Positions 1 to 8,947 of a DNA stretch of 64,000 nucleotides are shown in pieces. Numbering within the stretch: position 1 is the stretch's first letter; every line of letters starts with the position of its first letter. The notes beneath the pieces are model-generated. The model was not told where the DNA came from, made no database searches, and worked only from the letters and a program-made list of their open reading frames with translations. This DNA comes from Paraburkholderia heleia NBRC 101817 (lineage in GTDB: Bacteria; Pseudomonadota; Gammaproteobacteria; Burkholderiales; Burkholderiaceae), in the NCBI RefSeq assembly GCF_000739775.1, contig NZ_BBJH01000030.1:1-64000 (forward strand), given 5' to 3'. Made by a program: the position numbers and the translations under genes.

Positions 1-102
1 CTGCAAACCATGCTCGGTTTCATGGGCCAATTGCTGCTGACACGCACCCAGGACCAGCACGAATGCTATGCTCGATAGCAAACGAGAATTAACTTTTCGC
101 AT
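1..102 (-). CDS. Tli3-like immunity lipoprotein, second tandem copy (3' part outside window)
   Basis: This is the first 34 codons of a gene that runs off the left edge. The ATG lies at 102-100. The peptide starts MRKVNSRLL and reaches a lipobox ending LGAC at about residue 21, followed by QQQLAHETEH. This closely matches the start of the downstream-numbered neighbour (MRKVN..., LTAC, QQPLAHDTEH), and the DNA around the two start codons is nearly identical. The two are therefore a tandem duplication, separated by only 21 bp. By analogy it is a lipidated periplasmic protein that neutralises the lipase encoded upstream. Only the signal peptide and a few mature residues are visible, so the function is inferred from the paralogue. 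Confidence 0.75.
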   Translation of the reverse strand, partial: MRKVNSRLLSSIAFVLVLGACQQQLAHETEHGLQ

Positions 103-123
103 ACAGTTCTCGTACTGTTTCCG

Positions 124-894
124 TCATTGTTCGCTCGCGTCGGGATCATGGATGGATTCGTCGCAGGTAAAGCGGTCAGCACCAGAGGGGGTACGAAGAC
201 CCGACGGCAAGGCGACGTTTTCGTGAATCCGAATCCCTTCAGGCAATTTCGCATCTCGACCGTAGATGTATCCCGGTGCCAATGGATAGAGATCGGTAAT
301 CGATGGGTCATTCTTCAAGTCATAAGTCCGAGCTTGGGGCTGCCCGGTGGACGAAAGCGGCACATACTTATACGTAAACATTGTGATGTACATCGAATCC
401 TTAGTCACAGAAATCACATATTTGTCGGAGTCCGAAACAGGATCAAAACTGGTGTCGTACCTGTCGTATCGCGTCCAATTGAAAGTTCTCCCTCCATCGG
501 TCGAATAGGCCACATAGTCGATACATCCTCTGTCGCCACACACGTTTCTGGAAACCCGAGGAATTGCCACATTCATCCCCGTAGGATCGTCGATGATAAG
601 CCGTCCTCGGAATGCAGTAGGCCAGAGCAGACCAATCCTTGTCCGCACTCCGGTCCGCGTGTCGTTGTACCACGCATAACCAAGACAATGGTTGTAGTTT
701 TCCAGCGTGACGACACGGTGATCGTCAATGCGATAGACGACCTGCGGCGGCACGTTGTAGTGTAGTTCTGGAATCTGGCTCGTCTTGATTGCCTGTTGTC
801 TATGCTCAGTGTCATGGGCCAATGGCTGCTGGCAGGCAGTCAATACAAGCGCGACCGCCATGCTCAGCCCCAAGCGGACATTAACTTTTCGCAT
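124..894 (-). CDS. Tli3-like T6SS lipase immunity lipoprotein
   Basis: Predicted lipoprotein of 256 residues. I chose the ATG at 894 because GGAGG sits 6 nt upstream and it gives a clean signal peptide, MRKVNVRLGL through LTAC, with the lipidated Cys at about residue 21. An in-frame extension further upstream would lie inside the lipase gene. The mature part has short aromatic/charged strands and Cys residues (CGDRGCIDY, STDGGRTF) that resemble Tli3-type immunity proteins, which bind and block Tle lipases in the periplasm. The start overlaps the lipase 3' end by 14 bp, indicating translational coupling of toxin and antidote. Family assignment is by pattern and context. An unrelated lipoprotein is possible but less likely. 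Confidence 0.7.
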   Translation of the reverse strand: MRKVNVRLGLSMAVALVLTACQQPLAHDTEHRQQAIKTSQIPELHYNVPPQVVYRIDDHRVVTLENYNHCLGYAWYNDTRTGVRTRIGLLWPTAFRGRLIIDDPTGMNVAIPRVSRNVCGDRGCIDYVAYSTDGGRTFNWTRYDRYDTSFDPVSDSDKYVISVTKDSMYITMFTYKYVPLSSTGQPQARTYDLKNDPSITDLYPLAPGYIYGRDAKLPEGIRIHENVALPSGLRTPSGADRFTCDESIHDPDASEQ

Positions 895-2842
895 ACAGAG
901 CCTCCGTGCGCAGTTGCTTGGCCTGCGCCTCCGTGATCGCATCGGCAACTGTTTCCTTTTCGACGCCATCCGGCACAGGCGGCACGTTCAGGGTTCCGCC
1001 CGCAAAGTACGGATCGGTGTAGTTCAGCCAATCCGCGTCACGCATCAGCCGCACCCAGAAATCGGGGTCATCGAACGAATCGCAGAATCCGATTGGCAGG
1101 TCCCACGCCGCAACGCGCGTCATGAATGGTTCGAACTGGGGCAACGTACTGTGATTGGTCGGCATCGGCTGGTAATCCTCGATCCGATTCAGCATCTCGC
1201 CATGCGTTTCAATCCGCCTTCTCGTGCCGCTCGGCGCATACGGATCGTCAACCGATACCCACTTCTCCTGGTCGTGGATGGATTCGAGGTAGGGCACGCC
1301 TGAGTCCAGATAGTTTCCGTCGTCGTCGCGCGCACCAAGTGAATCCTGATCGGAGCGCGCCTCATCAAAGTAGCGAAGGACGTTCTTCGTTTCCATCTTG
1401 CCGTCCTTCATCAGCGTCACCTTACGCACCGTAGGCTGCGACATTTCCTCAGCGGTAATTGGCGAAGGCACCTGCTCGGCGTTGATGTTGACCTGCTGGT
1501 TACCGTTCGGCACCTTCCACAAAAGCATCCCGGCAGCGCTCCGGTTGCCGTTCCAGAATTCGGTCGGCTTGACACCTTGCTCAGGGTTTGGAATCGGTGG
1601 CAAATGTCCAAACCTTTTCATGCCGGGTTCGTCACCACAGGGCGTACCCCGCGCCAGCATGCGCTGCTTGACCGTATCGCCCAGCTCTGAAATCAGCTCA
1701 TTCGATACACCCTGCCAGCCGATGCTTTGCAGCGGCGAGGCTCCCATTACGCGGTCGTGTGCGTTGAAATAGCAGTAGAAGCGGCCATGATTGTCGCGCT
1801 CCCTGACGCCGTTGAAGACGGCATCGGGCTTCCAGAACTCATTGTTCTGCGTCGCACCTACGTGAAGCTGCTCCAGTTGCTCGGCAGTGAACGTCTTTTT
1901 GTCGCGCTGGATGCGTTTTGCAATGGCGCGAAACGTGTTGACCCGCGCCTGCGTGGTCGGACGCTTGCCGTGCGACGTCAGTGCGTCGGTCGGCTTGTCC
2001 TCCAGGGCAAACGGCGAATCCATCACCACCAGCGAATCCGGCGCACGCGTCTTGCACATCAGGGTCGCAGCCATGGAAACCATCGTTCCCTGGCTGTGCG
2101 ACATGATAGTCACCGTGTCCTGCGGATAGGTGGTTCTGATCCGGTCAATCAGGTCGGCGAGGCGCTGTGCGGCATGCGCATAGTATTGACGCCCTGGCGC
2201 ACTGTGCAATTCCCGGTCCCATTCGGTATTGAACCACTGCATGTTCACGAAACCGAACAGGTCCCGACTGAAGCCAGTCTCGCTCCACAGCTGCTGGAGG
2301 TTGTTGGTGCCATTCTGGAATGGGCCGCCGCCCCAGTACCACGGACCCTGTTTCTTCGAGCCAGCGTCCGTCCACCGATCAGCACCGTCGATATTCCTTA
2401 GCGGAACTTTCCAGTTCTTTTCCTCGCCATCCTTGGCGCGATAACCCCAGTAGAACCGGATGACAGGTGACCTCTTCATAGCAGCTATCCTATGCGGTGA
2501 CAAGTTCCCGTCGTTGCCGTCCACATAGACATTCGGTATTAGATCCGCTCGACCCAACCGAGCATTCAAACCTGTGCAAATTTGACTTTCCGCCGCGTTA
2601 TACCACTCCCCCTCCGAGTTGACACCGTGGACGAAGATGATGACGCCAGGCAGATGCGGCGGAAGCAAAGCCTTCGCATACACCCGGTAGCTATCCGGCG
2701 TCATATAGGATTCCCAGTATGGCTGGCCGAGATGATCGCGCTGCATGGGAACCGTATTGGTAGCGACGTTCAGTTGATAGGGTTGTCGGGTTGCGGATGC
2801 CGTATCCGCGTTATCCTTCTGGTTTTTCGCTACCTCACCCAT
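881..2842 (-). CDS. Tle3-like T6SS phospholipase/lipase effector (alpha/beta hydrolase, DUF3274 type)
   Basis: A 653-residue protein with an alpha/beta-hydrolase core in its N-terminal half. An oxyanion-type segment, FVHGVNSEG, is at about residues 70-78. The nucleophile elbow SHSQG has Ser250, so Ser replaces the first Gly of the usual GxSxG. No signal peptide is seen, which fits delivery by the T6SS. The start lies 2 bp after the vgrG stop, and the gene is followed by an overlapping lipoprotein gene. The order vgrG, lipase, lipoprotein matches known Tle modules, whose enzymes attack membrane phospholipids in the periplasm of target cells. The Tle3/DUF3274 call rests on overall sequence character and context. 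Substrate specificity cannot be read from the sequence. Confidence 0.78.
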   Translation of the reverse strand: MGEVAKNQKDNADTASATRQPYQLNVATNTVPMQRDHLGQPYWESYMTPDSYRVYAKALLPPHLPGVIIFVHGVNSEGEWYNAAESQICTGLNARLGRADLIPNVYVDGNDGNLSPHRIAAMKRSPVIRFYWGYRAKDGEEKNWKVPLRNIDGADRWTDAGSKKQGPWYWGGGPFQNGTNNLQQLWSETGFSRDLFGFVNMQWFNTEWDRELHSAPGRQYYAHAAQRLADLIDRIRTTYPQDTVTIMSHSQGTMVSMAATLMCKTRAPDSLVVMDSPFALEDKPTDALTSHGKRPTTQARVNTFRAIAKRIQRDKKTFTAEQLEQLHVGATQNNEFWKPDAVFNGVRERDNHGRFYCYFNAHDRVMGASPLQSIGWQGVSNELISELGDTVKQRMLARGTPCGDEPGMKRFGHLPPIPNPEQGVKPTEFWNGNRSAAGMLLWKVPNGNQQVNINAEQVPSPITAEEMSQPTVRKVTLMKDGKMETKNVLRYFDEARSDQDSLGARDDDGNYLDSGVPYLESIHDQEKWVSVDDPYAPSGTRRRIETHGEMLNRIEDYQPMPTNHSTLPQFEPFMTRVAAWDLPIGFCDSFDDPDFWVRLMRDADWLNYTDPYFAGGTLNVPPVPDGVEKETVADAITEAQAKQLRTEALYAKS

Positions 2843-2844
2843 CG

Positions 2845-5343
2845 TTACGCATTCCTGTTCTTCTGGAGCATCAGTTTCAGACCTTGCGCCACTTCGTCCA
2901 TCGAAATCGAAGTCTCACCGTTCGCAGTTGTCTTACCTTCCACAATCTTTCCGTTCGCGAGCTGGATGCGATATTGACGGTTCGCAAGGGGACGTCCGGT
3001 GAGGTTGTCGCAGAGGACAAATTTTTCGTTATTCGTCACACTGGACTGCGCGAACTTCGGCAGCGGCAGTGACAGCGATCCAGGTCCGCTCTTGTCGATC
3101 CCCGCGATCTTGAGGATCAGTTCACCCGCACCGCCGATTTCGACGTTGTCGCCATGAACCTTGACGTACGCCGTGCCGCCGCCCTGCAGGATGACCCCGT
3201 TCGCCGCATTGGCCGTCAGCGTTCCTGCCGCGCTCGAAAACTGCATGTTGTCCTGCGAGACGAGTTCCATCGCGTCCGACTGGGCCTGTATCTGGACCTT
3301 CCCGCGCATCGCCAGCAGGCGGATTCCGGCGCGCTGTGCGAAGACGGACACGGTCTCCACTGCGGCAAGGGCGATGTTCTTCAGGGCATTGACATTGAAG
3401 CCCGACGAGGTGGCGAAACTGGTATCCTTCCCGGTCGATACCATCAAGCGACTTGGCGTCGCGACGCCGATGCCGTGCGGTGCCGTCAGGGCGATAACAG
3501 CCTGCTTGAGTCCTGCCAGTTCGTCCTTGAGCCACTGGTTTTCGGCCTTCAGGTCGGCGATCTCGGCCCGGGCTATCGTCGCAGCCGAAGCCAGCCCCTC
3601 GGCCTGCGCCTGCGTGAGATTGAACTGGGTCTGCGCCGCGTCCATGTCGGTCATGGAGCCCTGTGCCTTCTCCTGCTTCCATGCCGTCACCAGCAGACCA
3701 TCGGCACGCACGCTTCCCTTGTTGTCCGTGCGCAGTTCGAATCCTTGCCCGCGCGCCTTGATTTCACGATCCACGACATGGCCCAGGTTGAGCTGGGATT
3801 TGCCGTGTTCCGTCGCGGCCTTGATATGCTCCTCGCCCTCGCGGTCTTCCATCTGGAACGTGTTGTTCCGGCGTGTGCGGATCGTGTGGCGTTGCGCCCA
3901 TGGATGCCCCGAATGAATCGGGTCCGTGTCCTGGACCGTATGCAGCACTTGGGAAATAAACGGTAGATTCGGATTACCCCACAGAAAGGCCACGGTAACG
4001 ACGGCACCCGGTTCGAGTCCAAAGTGAAAGCCTGTCTGCCCCGGCCCACCGAACGGCTTGGCGAGCCGCATCGGGCAGCTCTCCAGCCCCGGCGTGCGCT
4101 GGTCACGATCTGCGTGAATATGGACGATGTAGCGCCCCTGCTCATCGAGATACGGCCCGACATAGCCTTTGGTCGAAGCGATGGTGCCCGTCACCACACC
4201 TTCGATACGGGGCCAGGTATGCTCCTCCAGCGGGTGCCTGTACTGACGGTCGCTCGGGATAGCCGTAAAGTCCACCTTGTAGCCCTGCTTGCGCGAGGCG
4301 CTGCACGTCACGCGCACTGCCAGCAGCCCGTACTTCGCATCGGGCAGGTCACGGTTCGACAGTTTCAGCACGCAGGACGGCGCGAGGTCGAGCATGTCAC
4401 AGGTGCCCGTATACGTGATCTGCGCCGCAAGCGCTGCCTCCTGCCGCAGCAGCGCCTCCTCTTCCGCCTGCACCTTGCCCAGGTACGGTGTCCCCCATGT
4501 GTAGGCTTCGCCATAGGTCGTGCGGTCGTCGTAAACAAACTTTCTCCCGTCAACGGGTTCGACAGCGCCCTCCTCGGGACTGTAGCTGCGCACCACATAA
4601 TTCGCCGGTATTACCTCCGAATGCATCTCAAGAGACTTGACCGACTCCCTTCCACCGGTGACAAGACCGCTCGGCTCCAGCAAGGGCACTGTCAGTTTCT
4701 CCGGGTTGCGCGTGTAGTACGTGAAGTCGTCACCGAAACGCACTACCTCGCAACGCTTGCCCTGTTCACACACAAACCAGATGCCGCTCATCCGGCAAAG
4801 CCGTGTAATGAACGTGAGGTCATCCTCACCCCACTGAACGACGAACTCCCACTTGCGGTAGGTGCGGTAAAGGTTGAACAGATAGTCTGCGAGAATCTGG
4901 TCGAAGTCGTTTTCCCTGAGAATCTGCTCGATGATCTCGGGAATTCTCCTGTCTATGAAATGGCGGTACCGCGGGGTGTTCCGTAACAGCGCGAGGCGGG
5001 ACTCCAGCACAACCTCGTAGACCGCCTGGTCGCGAGTATCGGATAGGTGCGCGAAACTGGTAATCACGCCCGGTACGCGATGGGGCGCCTCCGGCTGGCT
5101 CCAGCGCGTGGGGGCTGGCGGCTGCATGACGAACGCCGCCTTATGATTCAGGTACTCGCTGCGCGAAAGATCGTGCCGGGGATGCGTAAACTGGATCATA
5201 TATTTCGTCGGCTCACACATGCCACGCGTGCCGGTGAACGAGAAGATGTCCGCGAGTGCCGCGCTTTTGACCTGCGGCATGTCGAGGGTGTAATACTGGT
5301 GAACGTCGACACCCGGACGCACCACCGGATCGCGTGAATTCAA
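2845..5343 (-). CDS. vgrG: Type VI secretion system spike protein VgrG with C-terminal extension
   Basis: An 832-residue VgrG. It has an N-terminal gp27-like part, a gp5 OB-fold region at roughly residues 380-520 (WPRIEGVVTG, AFLWGNPNLPF, then a PW..RH segment), a short coiled-coil-like stretch near residues 570-610 and a DUF2345-type beta-helix region. The last ~65 residues (NEKFVLCDNLTGRPL onward) look like a small beta-sandwich of the transthyretin-like type that often docks a cargo effector. The start is a TTG at 5343, supported by AGGAG 7 nt upstream. No hcp, baseplate or sheath genes are in the window, so this is an orphan vgrG island. The extension probably carries the adjacent lipase. 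Confidence 0.9.
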   Translation of the reverse strand: MNSRDPVVRPGVDVHQYYTLDMPQVKSAALADIFSFTGTRGMCEPTKYMIQFTHPRHDLSRSEYLNHKAAFVMQPPAPTRWSQPEAPHRVPGVITSFAHLSDTRDQAVYEVVLESRLALLRNTPRYRHFIDRRIPEIIEQILRENDFDQILADYLFNLYRTYRKWEFVVQWGEDDLTFITRLCRMSGIWFVCEQGKRCEVVRFGDDFTYYTRNPEKLTVPLLEPSGLVTGGRESVKSLEMHSEVIPANYVVRSYSPEEGAVEPVDGRKFVYDDRTTYGEAYTWGTPYLGKVQAEEEALLRQEAALAAQITYTGTCDMLDLAPSCVLKLSNRDLPDAKYGLLAVRVTCSASRKQGYKVDFTAIPSDRQYRHPLEEHTWPRIEGVVTGTIASTKGYVGPYLDEQGRYIVHIHADRDQRTPGLESCPMRLAKPFGGPGQTGFHFGLEPGAVVTVAFLWGNPNLPFISQVLHTVQDTDPIHSGHPWAQRHTIRTRRNNTFQMEDREGEEHIKAATEHGKSQLNLGHVVDREIKARGQGFELRTDNKGSVRADGLLVTAWKQEKAQGSMTDMDAAQTQFNLTQAQAEGLASAATIARAEIADLKAENQWLKDELAGLKQAVIALTAPHGIGVATPSRLMVSTGKDTSFATSSGFNVNALKNIALAAVETVSVFAQRAGIRLLAMRGKVQIQAQSDAMELVSQDNMQFSSAAGTLTANAANGVILQGGGTAYVKVHGDNVEIGGAGELILKIAGIDKSGPGSLSLPLPKFAQSSVTNNEKFVLCDNLTGRPLANRQYRIQLANGKIVEGKTTANGETSISMDEVAQGLKLMLQKNRNA

Positions 5344-5741
5344 GTCTTCACTCCTGATTGTCTATTGACAGACCGACTCAGCCCCACAATCTATCGAAGC
5401 TGAAGGTCGAAAGACAATAGAACGAATCTGAAATGACAATATTGACGTTGATGAACATCACAGGGGTGTGATTTTTTCCTACCGACACTATTCGCTGCGA
5501 CTCGAAAAGTGACTTGCCTCCACCTCAATAGGAATCCTATATTTATGAGATAAATAAAAAACAGGATGTGTGCGGCTTCCATGGCAACCCGCCCAGCGGC
5601 TAGCAGCGCGGCATGATGGCGGCCAGAAATGATACGGACTATCGTGCCGGGTAACCGAAGGAGCTGGTTCTTCAAATGGGGTTTTCGGCGTGTGGTTCGG
5701 GCCATTGTCCTGTTGATAAGGAAAGGTCCGCCAGTCACCCG
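5344..5741. other. AT-richer intergenic region upstream of vgrG
   Basis: A 398-bp spacer between the vgrG start and the 3' end of the MocR regulator gene. It is clearly lower in GC than the region to its right and should hold the vgrG promoter. Short reading frames here have no ribosome site or recognisable product. I see no convincing -35/-10 pair, repeat or terminator. Confidence 0.5.
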
Positions 5742-7412
5742 TCAGGGGTCAGTGGGCAAAGTAACAGGAAGTTCGTGGACCATTGCAGGCAACGTCGTAT
5801 CGATCGCCTCCGCCAGCGTGTCGAACGCCGGCCCGATCTCCTCGTCGGGCACGCAGGCATAGCCGATCAGCAAGCCCGGGTTCGCGCGCTCGCGCGACGA
5901 GTAATACCCCGAAAGCGGCCGCACCACGATATTGCGCGCGAGCGCGGCTTCGGCCACGGCGCGGTCGTCGCTGCCCTCGGGCAGTTGCATCACCACGTGC
6001 AGACCCGCGTCGCCGCCCATGGCGGGCAACGCGTCGCCGTAGCGGCGCGAGACGGCGTCCAGCAGCACCTGACGGCGTTGACCGTAGAGCGCGCGCATCT
6101 TGCGGATATGCGAGGTGAAATGCCCTTCGGCGATGAATTCCGCGAGCACGGCCTGCTGCAGCAATTGCCCCTCGCGATACAGCTCCGCGCTCGCGGTCGC
6201 GAAGCTTTCCGCAAGCGCTTCCGGCGCGACGAGATAACCCACGCGCAAGCCCGGAAACAGCGTCTTGCCGAAGCTCCCCACATAGATCACCTGCCCCGCC
6301 GTATCGAGCCCCTGCAGTGATGCGAGCGGACGGCTGCCGTAACGGAACTCGCTGTCGTAGTCGTCCTCAATGATCCAGCATTGGTGCTGGCGCGCGTACT
6401 CGAGCAACATGCGCCGGCGCGCGAGGCTCATCACCATGCCAAGCGGGTACTGGTGCGAAGGCGTGACGAGCATGAGCCGCGGCGGCGGTGCGGCGAAGTC
6501 GCCGGCCGACGGGTTGAGGCCTTCGCTGTCCACGGCGATCGGCCGCGTGTTGAGGCCCGAGACGTGCAGCACGCTGCGCACGCCCCAGTAGCACGGGTCT
6601 TCGGTCCAGATGGTGTCGCCGGGGTCGGAGAGCAGACGCACGGCCAGATCGATGGACTGGTGAATGCCCGTCGTGATGATGATCTGCTCCGGCGAGCAGC
6701 GCACCGAGCGCGAGGTACGCAGATAGTCGGCCAGCACGTGGCGCAGCAGCGCGAGACCGCCGCCGGGCGCGTAGGTCAGCAGGTCCGGGCGCAGGCTGCG
6801 CCAGTACTTGTTGTGCAGACGCGTCCACACGCGCGCGGGGAAGCGGGAGACGTCCGGCACGCCGGGCATGAACGCGCCGCCTTGACGCTTCGATACGCCG
6901 GCGCCGGTGATCAGGCGCGTGCCGCGTGCCGAGAGCGTGCGCGTCGCGGGGTGCTGTGAGTGAGCGGCGGTTTCCAGACCGCTCGCCCCGGTGGCGCCAG
7001 TTGCCGCCGTGGCGAGCGTTTGCGCGCCATGCACAATCTGGCTGTTAGTTGCGATTATCCCGGCAGACAGGACGGCTCCTGGCAAATCCGCACTTTTTCG
7101 CGCCGGCATGGAGCCAATTTCGGTCGATCCCACGATCTCGTCGGGCGACGTGTCCGCCACGAACGTCCCGCGCCCCGTCGCCGAGGTGACATAGCCTTCG
7201 AGCACCAATTGTTCGTAGACCTGCGTCACGGTATTGCGCGCAATCCCCAGTTCGGCCGCCAGCAGCCGCGACGACGGCACCCGCGCCCCGGCCGGCAGCT
7301 CGCGCGACAGGATCGCCTGCTGCAGCAGCTTGTGCAGTTGCCGGTATACCGGCTGGGCGCTTCCGCGGTCGAGCCGTTGCGCCAGCCAATCGGACAGAAC
7401 ACTCGCACGCAT
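5742..7412 (-). CDS. MocR/GabR-type transcriptional regulator (GntR HTH fused to class I aminotransferase)
   Basis: A 556-residue PLP-dependent regulator. A GntR winged helix spans about residues 20-85 (LPAGARVPSSRLLAAELGI). An aminotransferase-like domain begins near residue 180, with IIEDDYDSEFRY and the PLP lysine in VGSFGKTLFPG (K383). The linker of about 95 residues (86-180) is long for the family and rich in Ala, Thr and Gly. Its divergent position from gabT suggests it activates gabTD and represses itself, as GabR does in response to PLP and GABA. The SD (AGGAG) sits inside a repeat that is probably its own operator. A PdxR-like role is the alternative, but context favours GABA. Confidence 0.85.
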   Translation of the reverse strand: MRASVLSDWLAQRLDRGSAQPVYRQLHKLLQQAILSRELPAGARVPSSRLLAAELGIARNTVTQVYEQLVLEGYVTSATGRGTFVADTSPDEIVGSTEIGSMPARKSADLPGAVLSAGIIATNSQIVHGAQTLATAATGATGASGLETAAHSQHPATRTLSARGTRLITGAGVSKRQGGAFMPGVPDVSRFPARVWTRLHNKYWRSLRPDLLTYAPGGGLALLRHVLADYLRTSRSVRCSPEQIIITTGIHQSIDLAVRLLSDPGDTIWTEDPCYWGVRSVLHVSGLNTRPIAVDSEGLNPSAGDFAAPPPRLMLVTPSHQYPLGMVMSLARRRMLLEYARQHQCWIIEDDYDSEFRYGSRPLASLQGLDTAGQVIYVGSFGKTLFPGLRVGYLVAPEALAESFATASAELYREGQLLQQAVLAEFIAEGHFTSHIRKMRALYGQRRQVLLDAVSRRYGDALPAMGGDAGLHVVMQLPEGSDDRAVAEAALARNIVVRPLSGYYSSRERANPGLLIGYACVPDEEIGPAFDTLAEAIDTTLPAMVHELPVTLPTDP

Positions 7413-7416
7413 CGAA

Positions 7417-7464
7417 ATTGGCTCCTAAAGATTGCACTGAATGGCTCTGAAATTTAGAGCCAAA
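7417..7464. promoter_or_regulatory. Candidate GabR-type operator: three copies of a TTGGCTC-TAAA element
   Basis: In the divergent gabR-gabT spacer, ATTGGCTCCTAAA (7417-7429) and AATGGCTCTGAAA (7440-7452) are direct repeats with starts 23 bp apart. A third copy on the other strand (TTTAGAGCCAAA, 7453-7464) makes TGGCTCT/AGAGCCA an inverted repeat with the second. The first copy covers the regulator's SD. A TATAGT (-10-like) lies at 7471-7476. MocR proteins typically bind direct repeats in such spacers, so this is the likely binding site. Confidence 0.6.
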
Positions 7465-7545
7465 CGTGAGTATAGTCGCGACATGGACTGCTTGCCGGTC
7501 CGCCAGCCAACCTCAGAACTGACACCGATTCCACAGGAGATGAAC

Positions 7546-8832
7546 GTGAGCAAGAACGCCGACCTGCAAAGCCGCAAGAACGCCATTACCCCGCGCGGCG
7601 TGGGCGTGATGTGCGACTTCTACGCCGAGCGTGCCGAAAACGCCGAGCTGTGGGACGTGGAAGGCCGCCGCTTCATCGACTTCGCCGCCGGTATCGCCGT
7701 GTGCAACACGGGCCACCGCCATCCGAAGATCGTCGCCGCCATCAAGGCGCAGCTCGACCGGTTCACGCACACGGCCTACCAGATCGTGCCTTACGAGTCA
7801 TACGTCTCGCTGGCCGAAAAGGTCGCCCAGCGCGCGCCGGGCAGCTTCGCCAAGAAGGCTGCCTTCTTCACGACGGGCGCCGAAGCCGTCGAAAACGCCG
7901 TCAAGATTGCACGCGCCCATACGGGCCGTCCCGGCGTGATCGCCTTCGCGGGTGGCTTCCACGGCCGCACGCTGATGGGCATGGCGCTCACGGGCAAGGT
8001 CGCTCCGTACAAGCTTGCGTTCGGCCCGTTCCCGGCCGACGTGTACCACGCCCCGTACCCGAACCCGGTCCACGGCATCAGCACGGCCGACTCGCTCAAG
8101 CACATCGAGATGCTGTTCAAGGCCGACATCGATCCGAAGCGCGTGGCCGCGATCATCTTCGAACCGGTGCAGGGCGAAGGCGGCTTCTACCAGGCGCCGG
8201 CTGATTTCGTGCGCGGCCTGCGCAAGATTTGCGACACGCACGGCATCCTGCTGATCGCCGACGAAGTGCAAACGGGCTTCGCACGCACCGGCAAGCTGTT
8301 CGCGATGGAACACTACGACGTCACGCCGGACCTCATGACGATCGCCAAGAGCCTGGCAGGCGGCATGCCCCTTTCGGGCGTGGTGGGCCGCGCGGATGTC
8401 ATGGACGCGGCGGCGCCCGGCGGTCTCGGCGGCACGTACGCGGGCAATCCGCTGGCCGTGGCCTCGGCGCACGCGGTGATCGAGATCATCGAAGAAGAGA
8501 AGCTCTGCGAGCGCGCCACGAAGCTCGGCGACAAGCTCAAGGCCAGGCTCGATGCGATGAAGGCCGACGTGCCGCAAATCGCCGACGTGCGCGGCCCCGG
8601 CGCGATGAACGCAGTCGAGTTCTGCAAGCCGGGCACGAGCGAAGCCGACGCCGACTTCACGAAGCGCGTGCAAACCGCCGCGCTGAACCGCGGCTTGCTG
8701 CTGCTCGTTTGCGGCGTGTACTCGAACGTCGTGCGCTTCCTGTTCCCGCTGACGATCCAGGACGCCGTATTCGACGAAGCGCTCGCGATCCTCGAAGAGT
8801 CGATCAAGGAAGCCGTGGGCGTGCCTGCGTAA
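7546..8832 (+). CDS. gabT: 4-aminobutyrate aminotransferase
   Basis: Class III PLP aminotransferase of 428 residues that converts GABA and 2-oxoglutarate to succinate semialdehyde and glutamate. The PLP lysine is K268 in TIAKSLAGG, the same number as in E. coli GabT. ADEVQTGFARTG and FTTGAEAVENAVK are the expected cofactor motifs. I prefer the GTG at 7546 because AGGAG ends 6 nt before it. The nearby ATG at 7540 abuts the SD and an earlier in-frame ATG has none. It forms an operon with gabD, 115 bp downstream, and is divergent from its presumed regulator. Confidence 0.93.
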   Translation: MSKNADLQSRKNAITPRGVGVMCDFYAERAENAELWDVEGRRFIDFAAGIAVCNTGHRHPKIVAAIKAQLDRFTHTAYQIVPYESYVSLAEKVAQRAPGSFAKKAAFFTTGAEAVENAVKIARAHTGRPGVIAFAGGFHGRTLMGMALTGKVAPYKLAFGPFPADVYHAPYPNPVHGISTADSLKHIEMLFKADIDPKRVAAIIFEPVQGEGGFYQAPADFVRGLRKICDTHGILLIADEVQTGFARTGKLFAMEHYDVTPDLMTIAKSLAGGMPLSGVVGRADVMDAAAPGGLGGTYAGNPLAVASAHAVIEIIEEEKLCERATKLGDKLKARLDAMKADVPQIADVRGPGAMNAVEFCKPGTSEADADFTKRVQTAALNRGLLLLVCGVYSNVVRFLFPLTIQDAVFDEALAILEESIKEAVGVPA

Positions 8833-8947
8833 GCCCCCACCCCATGCGGGTCCGCGAGTGGCGGGCCAGCCGCGAAACGGCACACCGGCGCTTGCCGCTG
8901 TGCCGTTCGTCGTTCTAAATGAATCGTAGTCAATCCGGAGTTCACGC

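Noticed and set aside
5391..5738. 115-codon minus-strand frame upstream of vgrG
   Set aside because: No SD, no recognisable motif and an implausible amino-acid mix. It is treated as part of the promoter spacer.
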